A stretch of DNA of 32,867 bases from JAKFDK01 sp036676195 (GTDB lineage: Bacteria; Bacillota; Sulfobacillia; Symbiobacteriales; ZC4RG38): contig JAKFDK010000065.1 of the NCBI GenBank assembly GCA_036676195.1, positions 1 through 32,867 on the forward strand, in the 5' to 3' direction. Below the pieces are notes generated by a model. That model had not been told where the DNA came from. It saw only the letters and a list, made by a program, of their open reading frames with translations, and ran no database searches. This document shows, in pieces, positions 7,824 through 15,511 of the stretch (position 1 is the first letter of the stretch; each line of letters begins with the position of its first letter). The position numbers and the translations under genes are program-made.

Positions 7824-9842
7824 TTACCTCCCCATCGCCCGGCGCACTGCTGCGGCGATGCTCTCTTCGCTGGGCGCGATCAGGTTTTCCAGCACCGGGC
7901 TGAAGGGGATGGGTACCGGCGGGGCACCCAGCCGGATCACCGGTGCCCGCAGATCCGCCAGGGCTTCCTCAGCCGCCCGGGCTGCCACTTCGGCACCGAA
8001 CCCGCCCGTTACCACCCCTTCCTCAACAATAATCAACCGCCCGGTCTTGCGCACCGAAGCCAGGATGGTCGCCGTATCCAGGGGCACCAGGCTGCGCGGG
8101 TCGACCACCTCGACGGCGATGCCCTCGCCGGCCAGCATCTCGGCCGCCCGCAGGGCGCTGGGCACCATGGCCGACAGCGCCACCACCGTGGCGTCGGTGC
8201 CGGTGCGGTGCACGGCCGCCACCCCCAGAGGCACCACATGATCCCCGCCGGGCACCTCGCCCCCTTCGTAGTACAGGCTCTTATGCTCCAGGAACAGCAC
8301 CGGGTTGTCGTCGCGGATCGCCGCCTTGAGCATGCCTTTCAGATCGGCGGCGGTGGCGGGGGCCGCTACCTTCAACCCGGGGATCTGCAGGAACAGCGCC
8401 CCCAGCCACTGCGAATGCTGGGCGCCGGCGGAGAAGCCGCAGCCCCCCGGTGACCGCACCACCAGGGGCAGCCGGAACTGGCCGCCGGTCATGTAGCGAA
8501 TCTTCGCCGCCTGGTTGATCAGCGGGTCCATACAGGCGGTCAGAAAGTCCTGGAACATGATCTCCGCCACCGGGCGCAGGCCGGTCATGGCGGCCCCCAC
8601 GGCAGCGCCGACAATGGCGTTCTCGCTGATCGGGGTATTACGTACCCGTTCCGGGCCGAAGGCGTCGTACAGGTCACCGGTCACGCCCCAGACCGCCTGG
8701 GCCTGGTCTTCCCCCAGCAGGAACACCCGCCCGTCGCGCGCCATTTCCTCGGCCATGGCTTCCTGCAGGGCTTGCAGCCCGGTCAGCAGGCGGGGTCCGT
8801 CGGTCAGTGCCGTTGCGGCCAGGGCAGCGGCCGCGGGCGGAAGGTCGGTGGCGGTCAAGCCGCAGCCCGGCGAGTCCGGGGCCGGATCCGGGGCAAACAC
8901 ATCGCGGGCAATTTCCGCCGGATCCGGCAGGGGGCTGTTCTGGGCAAAGGCAATGGCGCTCGCCAGTTCCTCGTCCGCTTCGGCCTGCAGGGCAGCCGCA
9001 CCCGCCTCGCTGAGGACCCCGGCGGCCAGCAGCTTCTGGCGGTAAGCCTGCACCGGGCAGCGCTGCCGCCAGCGGGCCACCTCCTCACGGGAGCGGTAGG
9101 TCTCGGGATCGCCCTCGTAGTGGCCGCGCCAGCGATAGGTACCGGCCTCAATCAGGGTCGGCCCCTCGCCGCGGCGGGCCCGCGCCAGCGCGGCGGCCAC
9201 CGCTGACCGGACTGCCTCCACATCGTTGCCGTCCACCGGCACGGCCGGAATCCCATAGGCGCCCGCCCGGTCCACCACCCGAGATACCGGGGAACCGGCC
9301 GTGAAGGGGGTGGCCTCGGCATATAGATTGTTCTCGCACAGATACACCACCGGCAGGCGCCAGAGGGCGGCCAGGTTCAGCGCCTCGTGGAACATGCCCT
9401 GGCCGGTGGCCCCTTCCCCCAGGAAGCAGACCACCGCCCGGCCGGTCTGCCGCAGTCGGGCGCTCAGCCCGGCCCCGGCGGCAATGAGCGTGCCGGCCGC
9501 CACAATGCCGTTGGCGCCCAGGCTGCCAGTTTCCGCCGCGGTGATATGCAGGCAGCCGCCCCGCCCGTGGCAGTAGCCGTCTTCCCTGCCCATCAGTTCA
9601 GCCAGCATCCGGCCCGGGTCCGCCCCCCGGGCCAGGTGATGGCCATGGCCGCGGTGGGTGCTCACATACTGGTCATCCGGGGCCATGGCCGCGGCCGCGC
9701 CAACCGCCGTTGCCTCCTGGCCGGTGGCCAGGTGCACAAACCCGGGAATCTCCCCGGCGGCGTACAGGTCGGCCACCCGCTCCTCAAACAGCCGGATGGC
9801 GAGCATGTCCCGGTACAGCCGCCGCCTGGTGCCGGCATCCAT
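7824..9842 (-). CDS. Fused alpha/beta thiamine-diphosphate dehydrogenase E1 (acetoin/2-oxoacid type)
   Basis: A 672-residue single chain that joins the usual E1 alpha and beta subunits. Residues 1-320 are alpha (HLATGQEATAVG, THRGHGHHLARG, GREDGYCHGRGG, then GEGATGQGMFHEALNLAALW ending in CENN, the diphosphate-binding motif). Residues about 350-672 are beta (GEDQAQ, NTPISENAIVGAA, FQDF, RSPGG, EEGVVTGGFGAE). The Asp of the GDG thiamine-diphosphate motif is Glu here. It decarboxylates a 2-oxo acid or cleaves acetoin and loads the acyl group onto the lipoyl domain of the E2 next door. The sequence is closest in flavour to acetoin dehydrogenase AcoA/AcoB. No E3 gene is present in the window. The start has a GGGGGTGGG sequence upstream. 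Confidence 0.9.
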   Translation of the reverse strand: MDAGTRRRLYRDMLAIRLFEERVADLYAAGEIPGFVHLATGQEATAVGAAAAMAPDDQYVSTHRGHGHHLARGADPGRMLAELMGREDGYCHGRGGCLHITAAETGSLGANGIVAAGTLIAAGAGLSARLRQTGRAVVCFLGEGATGQGMFHEALNLAALWRLPVVYLCENNLYAEATPFTAGSPVSRVVDRAGAYGIPAVPVDGNDVEAVRSAVAAALARARRGEGPTLIEAGTYRWRGHYEGDPETYRSREEVARWRQRCPVQAYRQKLLAAGVLSEAGAAALQAEADEELASAIAFAQNSPLPDPAEIARDVFAPDPAPDSPGCGLTATDLPPAAAALAATALTDGPRLLTGLQALQEAMAEEMARDGRVFLLGEDQAQAVWGVTGDLYDAFGPERVRNTPISENAIVGAAVGAAMTGLRPVAEIMFQDFLTACMDPLINQAAKIRYMTGGQFRLPLVVRSPGGCGFSAGAQHSQWLGALFLQIPGLKVAAPATAADLKGMLKAAIRDDNPVLFLEHKSLYYEGGEVPGGDHVVPLGVAAVHRTGTDATVVALSAMVPSALRAAEMLAGEGIAVEVVDPRSLVPLDTATILASVRKTGRLIIVEEGVVTGGFGAEVAARAAEEALADLRAPVIRLGAPPVPIPFSPVLENLIAPSEESIAAAVRRAMGR

Positions 9843-9843
9843 C

Positions 9844-10251
9844 CTAGCCCACCCCCTTCTGACGCACGTACTCCTTGTACAGCCGGATATTCCGGGGCAT
9901 CAGGGTGGTCAGGCGCAGGACCCCGGCAATGTTCCCAACGGTCCGTACCTGCCGCCGGGCAAAGGCCACCCCCACGTTGGCCCGGCCGGTGAACAGGTCA
10001 TGGAACAGGTCGGTGGACAGCTTCAGCACCGCCCCCGGCTGCTGGTCCGGGTAGCCCTGGCGGATGACAATATCGGCACCGCTGGTGCAATCCAGGGTAA
10101 AATCCAGCTCCAGATCCTCCAGGCAGATGGCCACGACCATTCCCAGTTTGCGCCAGCCGTCAAACAGGGCGGGCTCGGTTTTGGTCAGTTCCAGGTACTC
10201 AGTAATAAACTGCCGGGCCTGCTCCCGGTCCGCCTTGTAGGGAAACGCCAC
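9844..10251 (-). CDS. SCP2 sterol-carrier-like domain protein
   Basis: A 135-residue protein in which the pattern DFTLDCTSGADIVIRQG, PGAVLKLSTDLFHDLFTG and then NVGVAFARRQVRTVG matches the single SCP2 (sterol carrier protein 2) fold. That fold has a hydrophobic pocket that holds lipids or acyl chains, and here it has no fused catalytic domain. The GTG start has GAGGAGGG six bases upstream. It lies between the regulator and the E1 gene, one base from the latter, so it is very probably translated with it. A role as carrier of a hydrophobic intermediate in the pathway is an inference from fold and context. Confidence 0.75.
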   Translation of the reverse strand: MAFPYKADREQARQFITEYLELTKTEPALFDGWRKLGMVVAICLEDLELDFTLDCTSGADIVIRQGYPDQQPGAVLKLSTDLFHDLFTGRANVGVAFARRQVRTVGNIAGVLRLTTLMPRNIRLYKEYVRQKGVG

Positions 10252-10287
10252 CGCATACCCTCCTCTCAGCTACTGCGCTCAGCCCGC

Positions 10288-11097
10288 CTACCGGGCAGTC
10301 CCCCGGTGCCCCAGACCGGCAGAGATGGCATTGGCGCACTGTTGCAGCACCGGCAATACCGTTGGATAAGTCTGTTCAGACAGAGCGGGGATCAGCGCCC
10401 CCACCGCCACCGCCGCCACCACCTCGCCGCGGCCGTCGCGCACCGGCACGGCCACGCAGAACAGGCCTGGCAGTGACTCCTCCCGGTCCAGGGCATGCCC
10501 GCCGGCCGGAATGGCCGCCAGTTCCCCTCGCAGCGTGCACATGTCTGTAATGGTGTGGGGGGTGACCTCCGACAGGCCCGCCGCCTCCATTTCCGCCAGC
10601 AGGGCTTCCCGGCGGGCGTCGGGCAGGTAGGCCAGCAGCAGCTTGCCCAGCGCCGAACAGTGCAGGGGGAGTTTGATCCCGACCTGCAACACGAGCATCA
10701 AGGGCAGTTGCGGTTCCGCTTTCTCGACCAGCACGGCGCTGTCGCCTACCAGAGTGACCAGGTAGCTGGGCAAGGAGGTGACAGCCGTCAGCTTGGTCAG
10801 GTGTTGCCTGGCCACGGTACGCACATCGTCCCGGGACGGCAGCGCCGCCGCCAGCCGGTGCACGGCCCCGCCCAGCCGGTATTTCCGGCTGGCGGCGTCC
10901 TGCTCCAGGAAGCCGGCTGCAACCAACGATTTGACCAGCAGGTGCACCGTGCCCTTGGACAGGCCCACCTGATCACTCAGTTCGGAAATTCCCCAGCAGT
11001 GCGGCGGCCGTTCGAAGGTCCCCAGAATGCCCAGCGCCCGGGCGACCGAACGTACCGTTCCTTCCCGTATCTGTGCTGTCTCCCCTGGCACAGGCAT
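10288..11097 (-). CDS. IclR family transcriptional regulator
   Basis: A 269-residue regulator. The N-terminal winged helix (ARALGILGTF, ISELSDQVGLSKGTVHLLVKSL, FLEQD, YRLGGAV) is followed by the IclR effector domain (LHCSALGKLLLAYLP and the C-terminal GRGEVVAAVAVG). IclR proteins bind short palindromes and respond to small aromatic or organic acids. It is the second gene of the seven-gene operon and probably controls it. The paired GTTCA-N7-TGAAC palindromes in the divergent promoter region are the natural candidate operators. The ATG at 11097 is preferred (AAAGGCGAGG upstream); a TTG at 11124 would overlap the dehydrogenase gene. Confidence 0.9.
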   Translation of the reverse strand: MPVPGETAQIREGTVRSVARALGILGTFERPPHCWGISELSDQVGLSKGTVHLLVKSLVAAGFLEQDAASRKYRLGGAVHRLAAALPSRDDVRTVARQHLTKLTAVTSLPSYLVTLVGDSAVLVEKAEPQLPLMLVLQVGIKLPLHCSALGKLLLAYLPDARREALLAEMEAAGLSEVTPHTITDMCTLRGELAAIPAGGHALDREESLPGLFCVAVPVRDGRGEVVAAVAVGALIPALSEQTYPTVLPVLQQCANAISAGLGHRGTAR

Positions 11098-11113
11098 CGC
11101 CTCGCCTTTGTGG

Positions 11114-12301
11114 TTAAACCTCAAACAACACCTTGACCGATTGCGTCCGCCGCTTGTCCACCGCCACCGAAATCGCTTCCCGGTAACGCGTCAGGGGGAA
11201 GCGGTGGGTGATCATGCCCCCTGCCTGCAAGCGCCCGCTCTGCAGCCACTGCACCGCCCGTTCGTAGTCGCTGATGCGCTCGCCGTACAGATTGCTGTAG
11301 CCGTGGGAGACGGTCCCGATCAGGTCCACCTCGTTATACCAGACCGGGGTCAGGTCAAGCCGGAGCGGCTGCAGGCTCACCCCGATCAGTACCACCGCCC
11401 CGCCGGAGCGGGCCAGCCGCAGGGCCAACTGCAGCGTCTGCGCCTGGCCCACACAGTCGTAAACCCGGTCAAAGCCGCCCACCATGGTACGGGAGCCAGT
11501 AACGCCCCGGTACACGCACCCCCCGGTCAGATCGGCGGCCAGGGTCAGAAAGTCTTGTCCGACCATCCAGACCCGGTCGGCCCCGTAACGCCGGGCCAGT
11601 TCAGCCTGGTACGGGAACTGGGCCACCGCCACGATCTCACAGTCAGGCCCGGCAGCCCGGGCGGCCTGCAGGGCGAGGAAGCCGATCGTGCCCATCCCGA
11701 GCACCAGCACACGCTGGTCGGGCGCCGGCGGGCGTCGCAGTACGCCGCGCAGGGCGCAGGCGGCCGGTTCCACCAGTACGGCCTGTTCATCGCTCAGGTC
11801 GGGCGGGACCTTCATTACCGCTCCGGAGGCGGCGGTGTACTCGTCGCCCCAGCCGCCGCCCACCGGCCCCTCGGACCGCTGCCGCTCGCACAGGTTGTAG
11901 TTCTGTTCCCGGCAGCGGGGGCACAGCGGACCGCCAAGGGCCAGGCAGGACCAGCCCCCCTGGCGAATCACCCGGTCACCGGGAGCCAGATCCGTTACGC
12001 CCGGCCCGACCCGGTCCACCGTACCAACCACCTCGTGGCCCAGATAGGTGAGTCGGTTGCCGGGCAGGATTCCCGGGTGCACGCCCAGATCGGCGGCCAT
12101 GAATACCAGGTGCAGGTCACTGCCGCAGATGCCCGCCACCCGGTTCCGCACCCGCACCCACCCGGCCGGGGGTTCCGGGCTGGGTTCAGTCACCATGGTC
12201 AAGGGGGCAAACCGGCTGAAATACACCTGCCGCCACACGGGGCCCAGCGCCTTCACCAGAGCGACGCGGGCCGGGTCCGCCCGCACGCACAGGCATTTCA
12301 C
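11114..12301 (-). CDS. Zinc-dependent alcohol dehydrogenase (MDR family)
   Basis: A 395-residue medium-chain dehydrogenase. Zinc-site motifs are GICGSDLH and YLGHEVVG, and a structural-zinc-like cysteine group is present (WSCLALGGPLCPRCREQNYN, then LC). The NAD-binding GMGTIGFLALQAA lies in the second domain. It likely oxidises an alcohol or hydroxy acid in the first step of the catabolic route. The start is GTG, eight bases or less after GGGGAGAGG; the longer frame beginning at 12370 would run through the promoter and operator. It is the first gene of the IclR operon, with the IclR gene starting 16 bases after it. The substrate is unknown. Confidence 0.87.
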   Translation of the reverse strand: MKCLCVRADPARVALVKALGPVWRQVYFSRFAPLTMVTEPSPEPPAGWVRVRNRVAGICGSDLHLVFMAADLGVHPGILPGNRLTYLGHEVVGTVDRVGPGVTDLAPGDRVIRQGGWSCLALGGPLCPRCREQNYNLCERQRSEGPVGGGWGDEYTAASGAVMKVPPDLSDEQAVLVEPAACALRGVLRRPPAPDQRVLVLGMGTIGFLALQAARAAGPDCEIVAVAQFPYQAELARRYGADRVWMVGQDFLTLAADLTGGCVYRGVTGSRTMVGGFDRVYDCVGQAQTLQLALRLARSGGAVVLIGVSLQPLRLDLTPVWYNEVDLIGTVSHGYSNLYGERISDYERAVQWLQSGRLQAGGMITHRFPLTRYREAISVAVDKRRTQSVKVLFEV

Positions 12302-12331
12302 CGTTTCCTCTCCCCTTTGTGGTAACCGGCC

Positions 12332-12361
12332 GTTCAGCATAGTTGAACTTATGTTCAGCAT
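12332..12361 (-). promoter_or_regulatory. Operator-like palindrome downstream of the dehydrogenase promoter
   Basis: GTTCA-N7-TGAAC at 12332-12348 is a 17-bp palindrome, followed by a third GTTCA half-site at 12353-12357. The stretch GTTCAGCAT occurs twice, 21 bp apart (12332 and 12353), two helical turns. It covers about +18 to +35 of the dehydrogenase transcript, where a bound regulator would block initiation or elongation. IclR is the suggested ligand. Confidence 0.65.
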
Positions 12362-12372
12362 CATTCGCACCC

Positions 12373-12402
12373 ATCATAACATCGGTCTTAATTTTTAATC
12401 AA
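12373..12402 (-). promoter_or_regulatory. Promoter of the seven-gene catabolic operon
   Basis: On the minus strand TTGATT (12402-12397) and TATGAT (12378-12373) are separated by 18 bp. This is a good sigma-A type promoter, with a predicted start near 12366. The -10 has five of six consensus bases and the -35 four of six. Confidence 0.7.
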
Positions 12403-12425
12403 GACAAAGGTCCGAAAATAGTTTG

Positions 12426-12455
12426 TTGACAGGTGTTTTAGGCAAATGGTACGAT
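12426..12455 (+). promoter_or_regulatory. Promoter of the ceramidase-family gene
   Basis: A perfect TTGACA (12426-12431), an 18-bp spacer and TACGAT (12450-12455) give a strong sigma-A type promoter, with a predicted start near 12462. It diverges from the dehydrogenase promoter; the two -35 boxes are 23 bp apart. Confidence 0.75.
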
Positions 12456-12479
12456 CCAGGCAGAAATCTTGCAACTACC

Positions 12480-12496
12480 GTTCAGCTAGTCTGAAC
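12480..12496 (+). promoter_or_regulatory. Operator-like palindrome downstream of the ceramidase-family promoter
   Basis: GTTCAGCTAGTCTGAAC has the same GTTCA-N7-TGAAC form as the site on the other side of the divergent region. It lies at the same distance from its -10 box (24 bp). A small hairpin GGACCCG-TAGT-CGGGTCC follows at 12507-12524 in the leader. Confidence 0.65.
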
Positions 12497-12559
12497 CAGG
12501 ACGCCCGGACCCGTAGTCGGGTCCAGGCCGGGTGATCGGTAACAGGAGGTGTCACTGCT

Positions 12560-13780
12560 TTGGCCAGCTTGCTCGCCGGCTTTGCCCGGGCGCCCATCAC
12601 GCCGCGTGAATCGCTGCGCATGGGAGGTTACCCTCTCACCAGCAGTTACGTGCTGGCCTTTCTGAAACACCGCCCATCCCAGGGGGTGCACGACGACCTG
12701 TTCGCCCGCTGCCTGGCCCTGTCTGACGGCACCACCACCCTGGTTCTGGTCTCACTGGACCTGTTGGCTTTCTTCGGCCCGGACGTGGCTGAAGTCCGCC
12801 GGCGCGCCTATGCCCGGCTTCCGGCGGCGCAGCGTGACCAGGTACAGATCTGGGTGGGCTGTACCCACTCCCACGCCGGGCCGGACACCTATGGCGTGTT
12901 CGGCGGCGTTCCCGCCCGCTACAAGGAGTACGTGGCCGAACAGGCGGCAGGAGCGGTGGCAGCGGCCGTGGCTGCCCTTCAACCGGCCCGGCTGGCCACT
13001 GGCAGCCTCCGTATGAAGGGCGCTCTGGGGAATTTCCGCGACCCGGACCGGGGCCATGTCGACCCCGAGGTTTCCGTTCTGTACATCCGCACGGCAGCCG
13101 GCGCACCCCTGGTGACGCTGGTGAACCTGGCCTGCCACCCCAATATCCTGTGGAAGGACAACCGCCTGATTTCCGCCGACTTTCCGGGCGCGCTCTGTGA
13201 CTACCTGGCCGCCCATGACGGTGGCGAGGGAATCTTTTTTAACGGGGCAGTGGGCGACATTTACACCGCCGCCATTGCCCGGGACTTTCACAACGAAAAG
13301 GGCCAGGGCCGCACCCACGCCAGGGTGCGGGAGTTTGGCGAAGAAATCGGCCGCCAGGTACTGGCGGCTGTCCCGCCGGATGCCGACTTTGCGGCGGCGG
13401 TACCGATCCGGCCGGTACGGGGCGAAGCCCGCATCCCGGTTGAAAATAAGCAGTTGCTGCTTCTGCGCCGCATCGGCGTGATCAAGCGGGAACTGCCGGA
13501 GGGCAGGTTCCACGCTGAACTGGGGCGGTTGGATCTTGGGGATGCCACCCTGGTGACCGTCCCGGCCCAGATCTTCGCCGCCCTTGGTCAGGAGCTACGG
13601 GACGCTTTCAGCGGTCGCCGCTTGTTCATGCTCGGACTGACCAATGATGAAATGTCGTACGTGTTACCGCCGGAAATCTTCCGCTGGGGCGGGCGCCAGG
13701 AGCGCATTTCCCTGGGGCCGCAAACCTGGTCGCACCTGAAGGCAGCCATTCTGGAGTTGCCGCCCGGCGGTGGAGCGTAG
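12560..13780 (+). CDS. Neutral/alkaline ceramidase N-terminal-domain family hydrolase
   Basis: A 406-residue protein beginning GFARAPITPRESLRMGGY, the characteristic opening of the neutral/alkaline ceramidase N-terminal fold. Zinc-ligand-like motifs are CTHSHAGPDTYG near residue 100 and LACHPNIL near 195, with NGAVGDIY after them. True neutral ceramidases split ceramide into sphingosine and fatty acid but are longer (about 650-750 residues, with a C-terminal domain). This protein has the catalytic part only, as do many bacterial relatives of unknown substrate. No signal peptide is seen, so it acts inside the cell. The TTG start has AGGAGGTG eight bases upstream. It is probably co-regulated with the divergent catabolic operon and may release that operon's substrate. 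Confidence 0.75.
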   Translation: MASLLAGFARAPITPRESLRMGGYPLTSSYVLAFLKHRPSQGVHDDLFARCLALSDGTTTLVLVSLDLLAFFGPDVAEVRRRAYARLPAAQRDQVQIWVGCTHSHAGPDTYGVFGGVPARYKEYVAEQAAGAVAAAVAALQPARLATGSLRMKGALGNFRDPDRGHVDPEVSVLYIRTAAGAPLVTLVNLACHPNILWKDNRLISADFPGALCDYLAAHDGGEGIFFNGAVGDIYTAAIARDFHNEKGQGRTHARVREFGEEIGRQVLAAVPPDADFAAAVPIRPVRGEARIPVENKQLLLLRRIGVIKRELPEGRFHAELGRLDLGDATLVTVPAQIFAALGQELRDAFSGRRLFMLGLTNDEMSYVLPPEIFRWGGRQERISLGPQTWSHLKAAILELPPGGGA

Positions 13781-13783
13781 CCT

Positions 13784-13832
13784 ACGGACCGAAAAGGGCA
13801 CTCACTTGTCGTGAGTGCCCTTTTCGGTCCGT
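13784..13832. terminator. Long bidirectional hairpin terminator
   Basis: A perfect 22-bp inverted repeat (13784-13805 and 13811-13832) has a TTGTC loop. Its inner part, AAAAGGGCACTCAC / GTGAGTGCCCTTTT, gives a GC stem flanked by A4 and T4, so it can terminate from both sides. It serves the ceramidase-family gene and possibly the PIN-like remnant on the other strand. Confidence 0.8.
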
Positions 13833-13849
13833 CTCTCTGCCCATACAGG

Positions 13850-14053
13850 CTATTCAGATCGCAACCAGCTAAGCGCTGCGCTCGTCTTGCTGAAATACCT
13901 GATCCCGGCATCCTTAAGCTGTTGCGTAACCGCTGCCTGTCCAAAATCCCGTGTATTGCCCGACAGAAAACCTAACGTTGCGTGCCCCGTCGCCTGTGCA
14001 TCAGCCAGGACGCGTACGCACCCGTCATCTCCGCGGACCGGTAGCCTTAGCAT
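13850..14053 (-). pseudogene. PIN-domain-like remnant
   Basis: The frame reads about 67 residues from an ATG at 14053 (a longer open frame continues to 14218). The sequence VRVLADAQATGHATLGFLSG, then NTRDFGQAAVTQQL and a C-terminal AGIRYFSKTSAALSWL, resembles the second half of a PIN-type nuclease toxin, where an acidic residue precedes a small helix and a strand ends in (D/N)xxDFG. The first half of a PIN fold, with its first Asp, is missing and there is no clear ribosome binding site, so a decayed toxin gene is the best guess. No antitoxin gene is next to it. Between 14054 and 14185 I see nothing else. Confidence 0.35.
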
Positions 14054-14185
14054 ACCGCAGGATGCTCCCAGGGGTACAACAGGGGTGGCAAGACAGTATT
14101 CTATACGCCCTGAAGCATAGGTCAGCCACGACAAGTGCACGCTAGGACCTGTTGGCCAAGTCACTGTGCGCAGGGGGTGACGGAC

Positions 14186-14464
14186 GTGTCGACAAGAGAT
14201 CGGAAAGGTCTTATTCATTACACCCAGGAGGAACTCAACCGCATTCCCTCATTCGAAGTGCGGGACCGTGCTGGCCGAACAGCCACGCCCAGTCCGGCCG
14301 GAATTGCCGGAGCGATCGGAGGGGCCGTGATCGGGGCGGGGGTGGGTTCAATCTTTGGGCCGGCGGGTACCGCAGTCGGAGGGATCGCCGGCGCTGTTGC
14401 CGGAGGTTCCGCCGGCAGGGCGACCACTGAACCGGCGGCCGGCCCAAGGCCCGAACGGTCGTAA
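14186..14464 (+). CDS. Small glycine-zipper membrane protein
   Basis: A 92-residue protein. The first 35 residues are polar (IHYTQEELNRIPSFEVRDRA). A 40-residue Gly/Ala-rich segment follows with GxxxG spacing (GAIGGAVIGAGVGSIFGPAG and on to GGSAG), typical of glycine-zipper helices that pack in membranes. The tail is Pro/Arg-rich. The GTG start at 14186 is chosen because GGGGGTG lies six bases before it; the in-frame ATG further up has none. No family was recognised. It stands alone, followed by its own terminator. Confidence 0.65.
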   Translation: MSTRDRKGLIHYTQEELNRIPSFEVRDRAGRTATPSPAGIAGAIGGAVIGAGVGSIFGPAGTAVGGIAGAVAGGSAGRATTEPAAGPRPERS

Positions 14465-14509
14465 CAACGTGCAAGAGCCGCTGCACGACCAAATACATGC
14501 GCATGCCAG

Positions 14510-14546
14510 GCCGCACCGTGAGGTGCGGCTTCCTATACTTTTGTTT
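14510..14546 (+). terminator. Rho-independent terminator after the glycine-zipper gene
   Basis: An 8-bp stem GCCGCACC-GTGA-GGTGCGGC is followed by the T-rich TTCCTATACTTTTGTTT. Confidence 0.75.
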
Positions 14547-14635
14547 GCCCGCCACATGCCCGGACTGGTGGGGTCCGGTATACGCAGGGGGGGCTGCTGG
14601 TAATGTGGAATAGTGTAAAAGTAAGGAGGCGCGAA

Positions 14636-15439
14636 ATGCGGGTTGACTATCATACACATCACTATCGCTGCGGACATGCAAGCGGCCAACTGAGCGACTA
14701 TGTGGAGGCCGCTCTGGCGGCGGGGTTGGATGAGATCGGCCTTAGCGATCACAGCCCGATCTACCATCTGGGCGACGATCCCCACCCGATGCCCCACATC
14801 GCCATGTCCACCCATGAACTGCCCCACTACATCCGCGAGATGGCCGCAATCCGGGAGCGGTACGCCGGCCAGATCACCGTCCGGTTAGGCGTCGAATCCG
14901 ACTACGTGGAGGGCTTTGCGGCACATTACCGCCAGCTTTGGCAACAATATCCGCTAGACTACGTGATTGGTTCGGTGCACTGGCTCGACGGCTGGATCAT
15001 ATTTGAAGATGATTTGCCGCCGGGCCAGACCGCCGCCGATATCTACGCCACCTATCTGCGGGCCACGCAGGCAGCCGCCCGCAGCGGGGCCTATGATATC
15101 ATCGGGCATCTGGACGGTCTGAAGAACCGGGGCCACATTCCCGACCACACCATCACCCCGCTGCTGGAGGAGACCGTCCGGGTACTGGCGGAGTGCAATG
15201 TGGCCATTGAACTGAACACATCGGGCTGGCGCAAGCGCTGCAAGGATAGCTTCCCACGGGCGGAACTTCTGGCCCGCTGCCACCACCACGGTGTGCCGGT
15301 GACCCTGGGTTCAGACGCCCATAATCCGGCCGACGTGGCTGCCGACTTCCAGCGGGCGATCACCTTATTGAAAGATGTCGGCTACCGGGAAATTGCCACC
15401 TTTGCGCAGCGCCGGCGCCGCCTCGTTCCGCTGGACTGA
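14636..15439 (+). CDS. PHP-domain histidinol-phosphatase (HisJ type)
   Basis: A 267-residue PHP-family phosphoesterase. The metal-binding motifs are in order: DYHTHHYRCGHA at the N-terminus, GLSDHSPIYHL near residue 45, GVESDY near 90, GSVHW near 113, GHLDGLK near 163 and GSDAHNP near 230. HisJ-type enzymes hydrolyse histidinol phosphate in histidine synthesis. No other his gene is nearby, and some relatives act on other phosphates. The ATG at 14636 is six bases after AAGGAGG; the frame upstream of it has no binding site. The gap to the following channel gene is 72 bases, so they may share a transcript. Confidence 0.88.
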   Translation: MRVDYHTHHYRCGHASGQLSDYVEAALAAGLDEIGLSDHSPIYHLGDDPHPMPHIAMSTHELPHYIREMAAIRERYAGQITVRLGVESDYVEGFAAHYRQLWQQYPLDYVIGSVHWLDGWIIFEDDLPPGQTAADIYATYLRATQAAARSGAYDIIGHLDGLKNRGHIPDHTITPLLEETVRVLAECNVAIELNTSGWRKRCKDSFPRAELLARCHHHGVPVTLGSDAHNPADVAADFQRAITLLKDVGYREIATFAQRRRRLVPLD

Positions 15440-15511
15440 CGCAATCCGACGTGCCCGGTGGTGTCATGAACAAGTACGCTGACCGCACACCGGCGGTAGG
15501 GGGAATTCAGG

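Noticed and set aside
12560..13780. True ceramidase
   Set aside because: Only the N-terminal catalytic fold is present and no signal peptide is seen, so a family-level name is safer.
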